The translations under genes were made by a program, and so were the position numbers. Below, one piece after another: positions 7,791 through 16,640 of a DNA stretch of 64,000 nucleotides. Within the stretch, counting starts at the first letter, position 1, and each line of letters begins with the position of its first letter. The notes under the pieces were generated by a model, which saw nothing but the letters and a program-made list of their open reading frames with translations, was not told where the DNA came from and searched no databases. The stretch is from Pseudanabaena sp. PCC 6802 (GTDB taxonomy: Bacteria > Cyanobacteriota > Cyanobacteriia > Pseudanabaenales > Pseudanabaenaceae), in NCBI RefSeq assembly GCF_000332175.1, contig NZ_KB235910.1, positions 248,001-312,000 of the forward strand, given 5' to 3'.

Positions 7791-8541
7791 ATGACAACAA
7801 CATTACCAATACTCACGGAAGAGCAAATTAGAGCCAGGCAATTTATTGAACTGAAGGGCATTAGTTGGCAGACTTACAAGGAACTAATGGCCCAGTTGGG
7901 TGACGATCGCGTGTGGAGAATTGCCTACGACCAGGGTGTGCTGGAGATTAGAATGCCGTTAACAGAACACGAAGAACCAAAAATTATAATTGCTGACCTC
8001 GTTACAGCTCTAGCTGAAGAACTAGAAATTGAAACAAGACAGCTTGGAGCCTTGAAGCTAGAGCGTGAAGACCTCACCCGTGCTGTCGAACCCGATACTT
8101 GTTTTTATATTCAAAGTGAGTTAGCAGTGAGGGGAGTTAGAAGTATTCACCTATTGCTCCGGCAATAATACAGCCTGCATTTTTTAGGTAGTGACCCTTG
8201 AAACAACCGTATCTCCTGTAATATCTCAGGCTGCCGGAGCAATACCTGAGAATCCACCACCAGATTTAGTAGTTGAGTCCGACTATAGGCATTCTTCGAT
8301 CGATAAATTCTCCCTATACGCTGCGCTTGGCGTGCCCGAGTTGTGGCGATATCGCAAAAAGAATCTGGAGGTATATCAACTCATTGATGGAAAATATGAG
8401 CAAGTAACATGTAGTGCTGCCTTACCTACGTTCCCAATTGCCGAGGTTACAACTTACATCGAACAAAGTTTTGAGATCGGGCAAAGGGCAGCAGTGCGCT
8501 TATTTAGGGAGCGTATTCGAGAAATTTTGCCTCAAAAATAA
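7791..8541 (+). pseudogene. Uma2-family endonuclease gene interrupted by an 89-bp element
   Basis: Uma2 (DUF820) proteins have a PD-(D/E)XK nuclease-like fold; their biological role is not established. The first frame (7791-8168, 125 residues) carries the N-terminal half through EPDTCFYIQ. The second frame (open from 8191) carries PPPDLVVESDYRHSS and the LGVPELWRY motif. They are offset by one base. Deleting 8154-8244 (an element plus one TA) joins them as ...RSIHL-PENPPPDLVVE... and gives one frame of 220 codons including the stop, the normal family size. As it stands, translation stops four codons into the insertion, leaving the presumed active site split. An intact Uma2 gene lies at 30240. 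Confidence 0.85.
8154..8242 (+). mobile_element. 89-bp inverted-repeat element inside the Uma2 gene
   Basis: Ends are TTGCTCCGGCA and TGCCGGAGCAA, a perfect 11-bp inverted repeat. TA directly flanks both sides (8152-8153 and 8243-8244). No coding frame. Insertion size with target duplication is 91 bp, which explains the one-base frame offset of the host gene. Confidence 0.85.
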
Positions 8542-8565
8542 ACCGACAACAAGCCCAGGGTACAT

Positions 8566-10368
8566 ATGAAGGATCGACGCGGCAAGAGTTGGAACTACGC
8601 GCTGCTGGCATTGCAGTTGGGATTAATTCTCTCTCTAACTTTTAGCTTTTTTGTTGCGAGTGCTTTTGCTGGTGCGATCGCAAAAGTAATTGCCCAAGAG
8701 GTTCCCCAGGAGTTTACTCAAGTACTCGCCCAGGCAACTACGCGCAAAGCCTCTGCGAATCAGGAGGGTTGGCAGCTCTACAAAGCCCAAAAATACGAAG
8801 AGGCAGTAGTGAAGTTCCAACAAGCTGTGCGGGAAAAGCCCGACGATCCTAAACCACATTGGGGGTTAACTTTAGCGTTCAACCAACTGAAACGCTATCA
8901 GGAAGCTAAGAAATCCCTAGATCGAGCAGTAAAACTAGATCCCAACATTACATTTACGAATCGCCAAACCTACAACAAGATTCGACAAACTATTAACAAA
9001 AAGATCGGCCAAGATCGAGGCACTATCCTTCAGCCACCAAATCCCTCACCTCCTCCCAAACAAGGCACCGATTTAGAGTTGATTGCGCTGAAAACTGACG
9101 CTGTGGTTGTAGATGCCTCAATGTCAAAGTTAGTGGATATCGCCCAGCTAAGACAGGTCGCGAATGAGGCGCAACCGTTTACGATCGAATTTATTGTTAA
9201 AAAGAGCATTCCAGGCGATCGCCTGGAATATGCCAAAAAAATATTTACTTATCTCAATCTTAAAAATGGTGCCGTAATTGTTGCCACTCAGCGGGGAGTG
9301 GATGTTTATTCCGATCGATTGACGAGCGATCGCGCCGTGGAACTTAGTAAAGCGAGTCGAATAGAATTCGCACCTGATAATTACTCGCCAGGACTGGTAG
9401 TTCTTGCCCGATCTGTAGTGGCAGAGGTGCAAAGGCAAGAGGGGCAAAATAAGGGCTTGGGATTTGTGGCATTGACTTGCCTGGCAGGAGGTAGCGCTGC
9501 CTTTTTCATCCATCGTCGCTATAAATGGAAGGAGAGAGTAACGCAATTGCAAGAGCTACGCTATCAGGTCAGCACTAATCTCGATGACGTTGATAGTTAC
9601 ATCAAAGTTTTACCGCAAGGAGATGCAGCGAGTCAGGCAAGCGCTCTTTACCAACAGGCTGTTAGTGAATTTGTCCAGGCTTCAGAAATTGTGGACGCAC
9701 CGCCTAAAAATCTTACCCAGCTAGAGCGAGCAGAAAGTTCGCTGGAGTTAGCACGCCAACACTTGCAAGAGGCTCGTAAGTGGATCGATCGCTCCACAGG
9801 CGTTACTGCGCCTCCAAGCGCTCCGACAATAGTAGAGCGAGAAAGCGAGCGAGAAGAATATGTCGCATGTTTTTTTACTTCTCAACCTCTACGCATCTCA
9901 GAAGCCCAAACTAGAACCATCGATGTTGATGGCGTACCGCAGCGCGTGCTGTGCTCTCCTGCCTGTGCCGCTCAGATCGATCGCGGTCAAATTCCCAACA
10001 TTAGAGCAGTACGCCAATACAATACTTACATTCCCTGGTACCGTTACCCTGACTACAATCCTTACCGCGATTACTACAGCTACGATCGCGAATGGATTGT
10101 CGTGTCCTACCGCGATATCCAACCGGAATATCGCCAGAGCGAAACTATAGTCATTACGCCCGATCGCTCGCAATATCGCGATCGTAACATCCAGCAAATA
10201 GAACAACAAATTGATTGGAGCGCCCAGGCTAACTCGGCAGTTAGCTTCAATGCCGGAGCAGAAAGCCAAAGCGATACGGACTTCTACAGTAGAGAAGACA
10301 TAGGAGATGCCTCTATAGATGAGACTCCACGGGAGACAGATTTCTTCTTTACGGGCGATCGCTCGTGA
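8566..10368 (+). CDS. TPR-containing membrane-anchored protein
   Basis: 600 residues. The first 40 residues hold a signal or anchor helix (LLALQLGLILSLTFSFFVASAFAGA). Two TPR-like repeats (GWQLYKAQKYEEAVVKFQQAVREKP and GLTLAFNQLKRYQEAKKSLDRAVKLDP) span about 65-130. A domain of about 140 residues (175-310, AVVVDASMSKLVDI...GAVIVATQRGVDVYSD) resembles TPM-type folds. A second transmembrane helix (LGFVALTCLAGGSAAFFI) precedes a coiled coil, then a segment with paired cysteines (VACFFTSQPL, VLCSPACAAQ) and a Tyr/Arg/Asp-rich tail. Its stop overlaps a possible GTG of the next gene. The TPM likeness is tentative and the function unknown. Confidence 0.75.
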   Translation: MKDRRGKSWNYALLALQLGLILSLTFSFFVASAFAGAIAKVIAQEVPQEFTQVLAQATTRKASANQEGWQLYKAQKYEEAVVKFQQAVREKPDDPKPHWGLTLAFNQLKRYQEAKKSLDRAVKLDPNITFTNRQTYNKIRQTINKKIGQDRGTILQPPNPSPPPKQGTDLELIALKTDAVVVDASMSKLVDIAQLRQVANEAQPFTIEFIVKKSIPGDRLEYAKKIFTYLNLKNGAVIVATQRGVDVYSDRLTSDRAVELSKASRIEFAPDNYSPGLVVLARSVVAEVQRQEGQNKGLGFVALTCLAGGSAAFFIHRRYKWKERVTQLQELRYQVSTNLDDVDSYIKVLPQGDAASQASALYQQAVSEFVQASEIVDAPPKNLTQLERAESSLELARQHLQEARKWIDRSTGVTAPPSAPTIVERESEREEYVACFFTSQPLRISEAQTRTIDVDGVPQRVLCSPACAAQIDRGQIPNIRAVRQYNTYIPWYRYPDYNPYRDYYSYDREWIVVSYRDIQPEYRQSETIVITPDRSQYRDRNIQQIEQQIDWSAQANSAVSFNAGAESQSDTDFYSREDIGDASIDETPRETDFFFTGDRS

Positions 10369-10376
10369 CATCGCGC

Positions 10377-11480
10377 ATGAATAAGAAGCGCTGGCTGTTC
10401 TACGCGGTCAATGGTTTGGGCTTAGGGCATCTCACCCGTCTCATGGGACTAGCCCATCAACTGCGGCAGCGATCGCCGGAATCGCAGTTCCTATTTCTAA
10501 CTTCGTCGGAAGCAGAATCTCTACTGTGGCAAGAAGGCTTTGCTAGCGTCAAAGTCCCATCACAAGCGGCATGTCGCCGCAGCGGTTTAAACTACAGCAC
10601 TTACGTCTGCCTGTTGCATACAGTGGTAACCAATGCGATCTCTGCCTTCCGCCCGCACGTTCTGATTGTCGATACTTTCCCAGCGGGTTCAGCGCAGGAA
10701 CTCTTGCCCGTCCTGCGGTGGGAGGGACGGCGAGTATTTATCTATCGCGAGCAAAAATCGGCGGTATGCGGTGAAAAATGGTTTCAGGATTTGCTGGCCA
10801 TGTACGACCTGATTTTGGTACCCCATACCAAAGGCGAGGTAGAATTGCCCGTGCCGCCGCACGTCCCAGTAGAGTGGGCGGGTCCCATGCTGTTGCGATC
10901 GCAAATGGAGGCACTCGACCCCAAACAAGCCCGCTCGCGCTTGCAGCTCCCCCTGGAGGGGCAGTTGCTATACGTTGGGTTTGGCGGTGGCGGCGATCCG
11001 GAATACGAACAGTTACTGGCATGGGTGTTGGCACAGGCAGAATGCTTGCCACAGTGGCAGTTTGTCTGTGCTCGCCCGCCCTTAGGCAATATATCGGCAG
11101 TGGCAGCCAATTTGTCGAACGCGCCTAACGTGCAGCAAATTAGCTACTATCCGCTGGCGGAGTGCTGGGGTGCTTTTGATGCCGCGATCGCCGCAGCGGG
11201 ATACAACACTGCCGCCGAATTATTACACAATGGTATACCAACTATTTGGGTTCCCTTACCGCGACAGGTTGACGATCAGGTATGCCGCGCCCAGCGTATT
11301 GCTGAAAGTCAGGCAGGTTGGATGGTAAATCCATACGATAGCGAAACGCTGCGGGCAACTTTGTTGCAGCTAAATGATGCATCGGTGCGATCGCGCGTTG
11401 CCGCTAAAGCCAAACAAATAGTTACTGGCAATGGTGCGGCATATGCAGCCGATTACTTGCTAAGCTGGATAAGATCTTAG
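10377..11480 (+). CDS. GT-B fold glycosyltransferase, MurG-like
   Basis: 367 residues. The N-terminal GLGLGHLTRLMGLAHQLRQR is the glycine-rich loop of MurG/GT28-type enzymes. The C-terminal half has GFGGGGDPEYEQLL and AAIAAAGYNTAAELLHNGIPTIWVPLPRQVDDQ, which is the donor-nucleotide site. It probably transfers a sugar from a nucleotide donor at the membrane surface, but donor and acceptor cannot be told from sequence. It is not MurG itself, because the acceptor-side loops differ. An alternative GTG at 10365 overlaps the upstream stop by 4 bases, which suggests translational coupling. cysS follows after 21 bases. Confidence 0.8.
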   Translation: MNKKRWLFYAVNGLGLGHLTRLMGLAHQLRQRSPESQFLFLTSSEAESLLWQEGFASVKVPSQAACRRSGLNYSTYVCLLHTVVTNAISAFRPHVLIVDTFPAGSAQELLPVLRWEGRRVFIYREQKSAVCGEKWFQDLLAMYDLILVPHTKGEVELPVPPHVPVEWAGPMLLRSQMEALDPKQARSRLQLPLEGQLLYVGFGGGGDPEYEQLLAWVLAQAECLPQWQFVCARPPLGNISAVAANLSNAPNVQQISYYPLAECWGAFDAAIAAAGYNTAAELLHNGIPTIWVPLPRQVDDQVCRAQRIAESQAGWMVNPYDSETLRATLLQLNDASVRSRVAAKAKQIVTGNGAAYAADYLLSWIRS

Positions 11481-11501
11481 GAGATTTCTCATTAGCCAAT
11501 C

Positions 11502-12980
11502 ATGACCTTCCGTATCTACAACAGCATCACGCGCAAGAAAGCAGAATTTCATCCCCTAGAGGCGGGAAAAGTCAAAATGTATGTTTGCGGGGTGACTGTG
11601 TACGACTACTGCCATCTCGGTCATGCCCGTGCCTATGTGGTATGGGATATGGTACGGCGCTATCTATCCACTAAATATCAGGTGCGCTACGTCCAGAATA
11701 TTACGGATATAGACGACAAAATTCTCAATCGAGCCAAAGAACGCGGCAAGACGATGGAGGAGATTGCGGAGGAATACATTCATGCCTATAACGAGGATAT
11801 GGCAAGGCTGAATATCCTACCTGCGGACGAATATCCCCGCGCTACAGAATCTATTCCCGCCATTATCGATCTAATCGAGCAGTTGATTGACAGCGAACAC
11901 GCCTACGCCGTTGATGGCGATGTCTATTATGCCGTGCGTCGATTCCCCAGCTACGGCAAGCTATCCGGTCGCAAATTAGAAGACATGCAAGCAGGAGCCA
12001 GCGGTCGCGTTGATGCCACCGAACTGCACAAGCGCTATCCGTTTGATTTTGCGCTCTGGAAAGCAGCAAAGCCTGGCGAGCCTTTTTGGGAATCACCTTG
12101 GGGTAAGGGGCGACCGGGCTGGCATATTGAATGCTCGGCAATGGTGCGATCGCGCCTCGGCGACAGTATCGACATCCACGCTGGTGGTGCGGATTTGCAG
12201 TTCCCCCACCACGAAAATGAAATCGCGCAATCGGAAGCAATAACGCATAAGCCTTTAGCAAATTACTGGATGCACAATGGTTTCGTGAATATTGAGGGCG
12301 AGAAGATGTCAAAATCCCTCAATAATTTCACGACAATTCGCGCTCTGCTAGAGCATTACGATCCGATGGCAGTGCGCTTATTCATCCTGCAATCCCACTA
12401 TCGCCAACCAATTGATTTTACTGAGGATGCGATTAATGCGGCGACTAAAGCATGGGAAACAATTCAAGATGGCTTGCTATTCGGGTCTGAGTTTGGCAAA
12501 CAATTAGGATGGAAGGATATTCCAGAGAAACTATTAAATAGCGAATATGTAACGCGATTCACCGAAGCAATGGATGACGATCTCAATACCTCGGTGGCGA
12601 TCGCCACAATTTTCGAGCTAGCCAAAACCCTGAAGACCGAGCGCAATATTCTCATCCATTCTGGTAAAACCGAGATCGCACCTCGCGAATTAGCTCAGAT
12701 TTGGCAAACCTTATTACACCTTACTCAAATATTGGGCTTAGAAGCTCATCATAGGGAAGCAACTTCTAGTACTACCTTATCAATTAATAAGGGGATTCAA
12801 CCTGAAGCAGAAGTTATCAAAGCTAGTGAAAGCCAAAGGGTTGAATTGTTAATTCAGCAACGCAAGGAAGCAAGACAAGCCAAGCACTGGAAAGAAAGCG
12901 ATCGCATCCGCGACGAACTAAAAGCAATGGGAATTACACTAATCGACCAGCCTGATGGTTCGACTCGCTGGCATCGCTGA
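11502..12980 (+). CDS. cysS: Cysteinyl-tRNA synthetase
   Basis: Charges tRNA-Cys with cysteine in the cytoplasm. The 492 residues match class I CysRS: zinc-binding [17 protein letters not shown] with the HIGH-type HLGH (about 28-45), [24 protein letters not shown] (210-233), KMSKSLNN (268-275), and a C-terminal anticodon-recognition tail ending [11 protein letters not shown]. It closes a tight plus-strand run with the two upstream genes. The last 85 bases recur almost unchanged 931 bases downstream in a stray gene fragment. Confidence 0.96.
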   Translation: MTFRIYNSITRKKAEFHPLEAGKVKMYVCGVTVYDYCHLGHARAYVVWDMVRRYLSTKYQVRYVQNITDIDDKILNRAKERGKTMEEIAEEYIHAYNEDMARLNILPADEYPRATESIPAIIDLIEQLIDSEHAYAVDGDVYYAVRRFPSYGKLSGRKLEDMQAGASGRVDATELHKRYPFDFALWKAAKPGEPFWESPWGKGRPGWHIECSAMVRSRLGDSIDIHAGGADLQFPHHENEIAQSEAITHKPLANYWMHNGFVNIEGEKMSKSLNNFTTIRALLEHYDPMAVRLFILQSHYRQPIDFTEDAINAATKAWETIQDGLLFGSEFGKQLGWKDIPEKLLNSEYVTRFTEAMDDDLNTSVAIATIFELAKTLKTERNILIHSGKTEIAPRELAQIWQTLLHLTQILGLEAHHREATSSTTLSINKGIQPEAEVIKASESQRVELLIQQRKEARQAKHWKESDRIRDELKAMGITLIDQPDGSTRWHR

Positions 12981-12981
12981 G
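12897..12981 (+). repeat. Direct repeat: cysS 3' end, copy 1
   Basis: These 85 bases match 13828-13912 with four mismatches by eye. The similarity begins at AGCGATCGC and ends at the stop codon. Upstream of it the two copies are alike only at the protein level. Confidence 0.85.
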
Positions 12982-13039
12982 AAGGCAAGCTAAATAATGT
13001 CTGCAATTGTACGATATCATGAGATGAGACGAGCTGTAT

Positions 13040-13357
13040 ATGTTAGCTAACAACACAGATAGGGAAAAAGAGTCTACGGATATGGAAAAAGCAATGGTTG
13101 CACATTTTCGTGAATTACCATCCGCTCAACAACGTGAAGTTCTAGACTTTGTGGAATTTCTGGCTCATAAGTTAGCCACAACAAAGCAACAAACATTAAC
13201 TCTGCTTGAAATTGCCAAACTTCCCATTGCAGAACGACATAAACTGCTCGCTCCATCAATCTCTGCTACGGCTGATGATTTTTTATACGACCCTGAACTG
13301 ACTGAGTTCTCAATACTAGACGGAGAAGACTGGGAGATCGAGCATGAACGATCCTAA
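13040..13357 (+). CDS. DUF2281-type antitoxin
   Basis: 105 residues. The core MEKAMVAHFRELPSAQQREVLDFVEFLAHK (about 15-44) is the DUF2281 pattern of small antitoxins, usually paired with PIN or MazF-type toxins. The acidic C-terminus ([12 protein letters not shown]) would be the toxin-neutralising tail. An alternative ATG at 13082 begins exactly at that core and may be the real start. It overlaps the toxin gene by 14 bases, as expected for a co-translated pair. Autoregulation by the antitoxin is usual for such pairs but no operator is identified. Confidence 0.82.
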   Translation: MLANNTDREKESTDMEKAMVAHFRELPSAQQREVLDFVEFLAHKLATTKQQTLTLLEIAKLPIAERHKLLAPSISATADDFLYDPELTEFSILDGEDWEIEHERS

Positions 13358-13697
13358 AAGAGGAGATATTTGGCTAGTACAACTCGATCCAACTAGAGGC
13401 CAAGAGATTCAAAAAACAAGACCTGCATTGATTGTGAGTTCCGATCTGTTCAGCACTATCCCTATGAGAATTATTATTCCCATCGCTACATGGCAACCGA
13501 AATTCCAAAATCGCCCTTTCATGGTTCCCATTCTCAAAACAGAACAAAATGGTCTGGACGTGGACTCAGCAGGAAACGTGTTACAAGTGCGTAGCGTGAC
13601 TACAGAAAGATTTGTGCGATGTTTAGGCAGTGTTTCAGTAAAAGTTCTCAAGGAAGTGGTGGCTGGATTAATTATTTGTGTTGACTATGAATTGTAA
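13344..13697 (+). CDS. MazF/PemK-type endoribonuclease toxin
   Basis: 117 residues with the MazF hallmark N-terminus ([29 protein letters not shown]), where the Arg and Thr of KTRPALI are the conserved active-site region, then IIIPIATW and the C-terminal [15 protein letters not shown]. The family cleaves mRNA at short sequence motifs; the target motif here is unknown. It is paired with the DUF2281 gene upstream. The pair lies in the 931-base interval between the two cysS tails. Confidence 0.9.
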   Translation: MNDPKRGDIWLVQLDPTRGQEIQKTRPALIVSSDLFSTIPMRIIIPIATWQPKFQNRPFMVPILKTEQNGLDVDSAGNVLQVRSVTTERFVRCLGSVSVKVLKEVVAGLIICVDYEL

Positions 13698-13911
13698 TTC
13701 TTGTTTGGTAAACAAACCGGACAGTAGCCCAACCTCGGATACTGCGTCAGATAAAATCTCAGATGAGCAAATCGAACAGGCGATCGCGCGAAGACTAGCT
13801 GCTAGAAGAGCTAAGAATTTTGCCGAGAGCGATCGCATTCGCGACGAACTAAAAGCAATGGGAATTACCCTAATCGACCAGCCTGATGGTTCCACTCGCT
13901 GGCATCGCTAA
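13687..13911 (+). pseudogene. Stray C-terminal fragment of a cysteinyl-tRNA synthetase gene
   Basis: From about residue 24 this frame reads [22 protein letters not shown] and then the CysS tail [10 protein letters not shown]... to the stop. It has no catalytic domain. The first ~20 residues overlap the toxin end and are probably not CysS-derived. Its first homologous part looks more like a typical cyanobacterial CysS tail than the one now on cysS itself. It is probably a displaced remnant of the old gene; whether it is translated is unknown. Confidence 0.8.
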
Positions 13912-13912
13912 G
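13828..13912 (+). repeat. Direct repeat: cysS 3' end, copy 2
   Basis: Partner of 12897-12981, same orientation, 931 bases apart, four mismatches by eye, and likewise ending at a stop codon. Confidence 0.85.
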
Positions 13913-13915
13913 CAT

Positions 13916-13945
13916 TATAGCGGTTTTCATCTGAAAACCGCTATA
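13916..13945. terminator. Perfect 14-bp palindromic hairpin between convergent genes
   Basis: TATAGCGGTTTTCA, two bases, then its exact complement. It lies between the plus-strand cysS fragment and the minus-strand ppsA end, so it may act as a bidirectional terminator. Its arm is the same as the end of the family E element at 49101, so it may be a minimal form of that element. Confidence 0.6.
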
Positions 13946-13956
13946 TACAGTTTACT

Positions 13957-16407
13957 TTAGAGAGTTTGGTTAACTTGCTCCTCCACCTTAGCTAATTCCA
14001 GGATTGTCTTCAACACCGAATCAGGATTCAGGCTGATCGAGTCAATGCCCTGTTCTACCAGGAACCTGGCGAATTCGGGATAATCGCTGGGAGCTTGGCC
14101 GCAGATCCCGATCTTGCGATTGTTTTGCTTGGCTTTGGCGATCGCCATAGCGATCGTTTGCATCACAGCCTCATTGCGTTCGTCAAAAAGACCTGCAACT
14201 AGAGCCGAATCGCGATCGAGACCGAGAGTTAGCTGCGTGAGGTCGTTGGAGCCAATCGAGAAGCCGTCAAATACCTCACTAAATCGATCTGCTAAGATCG
14301 CATTGCTGGGAATCTCGCACATCACGTAGACTTGCAGTCCATTCTCGCCGCGCCTTAAACCGTGTTTCTCCATCTCAGCCAGTACCTTCCGTCCCTCCTC
14401 TGGGGTGCGACAGAAAGGAATCATGGGAATTACGTTAGTCAAACCCATCTCATCTCTGACGCGCTTCAGGGCTTGGCACTCCAATCCATAGGCTTCCCGA
14501 TACTTGGGATCGTAATAGCGCGACGCACCCCGCCAACCTATCATGGGATTCTCTTCTTCAGGCTCAAATTGCCTGCCACCTTGTAGATTGGCGTATTCAT
14601 TGCTCTTGAAATCAGACATCCTTACCACTACAGGATTGGGGTAAAAGGCTGCCGCGATCGTGCCGATCCCGTGGGCGAGCTTATCGACAAAGAAATCTGA
14701 TTTGCGATCGTAGAGAGCGGTAAGCGTGGCAATCTCTCGTTTGACCTGTGGATCTGAGATTTCATCGAAATGGATGAGTGCCAGCGGATGCGTCTTAATA
14801 TGGTTGGCAATAATGAACTCTAATCTCGCTAAGCCCACACCATCGCAGGGAATTGACGACAGACCGAATGCCTCTTCGGGATTGCCCACATTCATCAAGA
14901 TCTTCGTCTTCAGTTTCGGTAGTCGATCCAGCGTAGTTTCCTGGACGTGGAATCCCAGGCGACCAGCATAAACTTTGCCTTCCTCTCCTTCAGCACAGGA
15001 TGCCGTTACGGCTTGACCGTTGGTCAACCGCTGCGTGGCATCGCCACAGCCCACGATCGCAGGGATACCCATTTCACGGGCAATGATCGCGGCATGGCAC
15101 GTACGCCCTCCCTGGTTGGTAATAATGGCACTTGCCTTCTTCATGATCGGTTCCCAGTCAGGGTCGGTTTTGTTGGTAACCAGTACCTCGCCAGCTTGAA
15201 ATTCGTCAATTCTATGTACGTCTAAGATTACTCGTGCTTCGCCTTGCCCGATCGCTTCGCCTACCGCACGTCCCCTGACCAGAACCTCACCGCGATCGTC
15301 GAGCTTATAGGTACGCAGCACGTTACCCGATTTCTGCGATTGGACGGTTTCGGGGCGCGCCTGCACGATAAATAGCTCGCCTGTAATGCCATCCTTTGCC
15401 CATTCGATATCCATGGGTGTAGGTTTACCCCTCACGTTCGAGTAGTGCGTTTCGATCGCGCACGTCCATCGGGCTAACTCTAGAATTTCATCATCGCTAA
15501 TCGCATATTTACACCTTTCCGATTCTGGCACTAAGATATTTTTGGTTTGCTTCGTACCGCCGATGTCGTAGATCATTTTGATCTCTTTTGTGCCCAGGCG
15601 CTTTTCGATAATGGGACGGAATCCTTGCATCAATGTGGGTTTAAATACGAAGTATTCATCGGGATTCACTGCCCCCTGTACGACATTTTCGCCCAGACCA
15701 TAGGCAGCAGTGACTAACACGGCATTCTTAAACCCTGTTTCCGTATCGATCGAAAAGATCACGCCAGAGGCGGCAAGATCGGAACGTACCATCTTCTGCA
15801 CCCCTACGGATAGGGCGACATCGAAATGATCGAAGCCCTTAAGCGTGCGATAGGAAATCGCACGATCGGTAAATATAGAAGCAAAGCAACAATGACAGGC
15901 ATCCAACACGGCTTTTAACCCGTGCACGTTTAGATAGGTTTCCTGCTGCCCTGCAAAACTGGCATCGGGTAAATCTTCTGCCGTGGCGCTGGAACGTACT
16001 GCCACGTCGGTATCAGCACCGTAAATCTGGCAGAGTCGATCGTAGGCTTCCGCGATCGCATCTTGCAGATCTTGAGGGAATGGTGTCTGTAACATCAACA
16101 ATCGCGCCTGTCTGCCAACCGATCGCAAGCTGTTGAGATCTTCAACATCGAGATCTGTGAATAGTAGCTGTAATTTCTCTCCTAACCCCGCAGCTTTGAT
16201 AAAGTGGCGATAGCTATAGGCAGTAGTGGCAAACCCGTTTGGTACGCGCACGCCCTGAGGTGATAGCTGTTGCAGCATTTCACCTAGAGACGCATTTTTA
16301 CCGCCGACGAGCGGTATATCAGCAATTCCTACTGTTTCTAAGGGTAGTACGAGTGCCTGTTCCTTGGGGATGCTAGGTAACTCACTGCCCGCAACTGCTT
16401 GCAACAT
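13957..16407 (-). CDS. ppsA: Phosphoenolpyruvate synthase (pyruvate, water dikinase)
   Basis: Makes PEP from pyruvate and ATP. The 816 residues match the family: N-terminal ATP-grasp PEP-utilising domain (GGKNASLGEML at about 35-45, VAVRSSATAEDLPDASFAGQ near 137), the central phosphohistidine domain with GGRTCHAAIIARE (catalytic His), and a C-terminal TIM barrel with GIGSNDLTQLTLGLDRDS-like (here SIGSNDLTQL) and GICGQAPSDYPEF. The start has a clean AGGAGG ribosome site 10 bases upstream. Two 20-bp direct repeats lie further upstream and may be regulatory. Confidence 0.95.
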   Translation of the reverse strand: MLQAVAGSELPSIPKEQALVLPLETVGIADIPLVGGKNASLGEMLQQLSPQGVRVPNGFATTAYSYRHFIKAAGLGEKLQLLFTDLDVEDLNSLRSVGRQARLLMLQTPFPQDLQDAIAEAYDRLCQIYGADTDVAVRSSATAEDLPDASFAGQQETYLNVHGLKAVLDACHCCFASIFTDRAISYRTLKGFDHFDVALSVGVQKMVRSDLAASGVIFSIDTETGFKNAVLVTAAYGLGENVVQGAVNPDEYFVFKPTLMQGFRPIIEKRLGTKEIKMIYDIGGTKQTKNILVPESERCKYAISDDEILELARWTCAIETHYSNVRGKPTPMDIEWAKDGITGELFIVQARPETVQSQKSGNVLRTYKLDDRGEVLVRGRAVGEAIGQGEARVILDVHRIDEFQAGEVLVTNKTDPDWEPIMKKASAIITNQGGRTCHAAIIAREMGIPAIVGCGDATQRLTNGQAVTASCAEGEEGKVYAGRLGFHVQETTLDRLPKLKTKILMNVGNPEEAFGLSSIPCDGVGLARLEFIIANHIKTHPLALIHFDEISDPQVKREIATLTALYDRKSDFFVDKLAHGIGTIAAAFYPNPVVVRMSDFKSNEYANLQGGRQFEPEEENPMIGWRGASRYYDPKYREAYGLECQALKRVRDEMGLTNVIPMIPFCRTPEEGRKVLAEMEKHGLRRGENGLQVYVMCEIPSNAILADRFSEVFDGFSIGSNDLTQLTLGLDRDSALVAGLFDERNEAVMQTIAMAIAKAKQNNRKIGICGQAPSDYPEFARFLVEQGIDSISLNPDSVLKTILELAKVEEQVNQTL

Positions 16408-16454
16408 AGCTTTGTTCCTCCTAGTTTTCCGCTATACCTTATATTATCTGTTTA

Positions 16455-16505
16455 AAATTTGAGGAACTCATGAGGATCTAGATCGAAATTTGAGGAACTC
16501 ATGAG
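16455..16505 (-). promoter_or_regulatory. Two 20-bp direct repeats upstream of ppsA
   Basis: AAATTTGAGGAACTCATGAG occurs at 16455-16474 and again at 16486-16505, a spacing of 31 bases (about three helical turns). Each holds the palindrome CTCATGAG. They sit 48-98 bases before the ppsA start and also upstream of the divergent CAP gene. A paired binding site is plausible but unproven. Confidence 0.45.
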
Positions 16506-16546
16506 AAATTTACAAAGTCACTGCAATCGATGCTATTGAGCCAAGT

Positions 16547-16617
16547 AATACCAATTCTTGTGGGCGAACAACTATGTGCCTCTGCAAAAATCTGTAAATT
16601 TACTTTAGAGACTTGTG
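16547..16617 (+). repeat. Family B-like element remnant
   Basis: Begins AATACCAATTCTTG, contains GGGCGAAC and AATCTGTAAATTTACTTTAGAGA in the order seen in family B, but lacks the second end. A decayed partial copy in the CAP-gene promoter region. Confidence 0.5.
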
Positions 16618-16640
16618 ATAACACTTAATTACGGAGAATA

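Noticed and set aside
10784-11110. Long antisense frames opposite the glycosyltransferase gene
   Set aside because: They are shadows of high-GC coding sequence in other frames with no domain resemblance.
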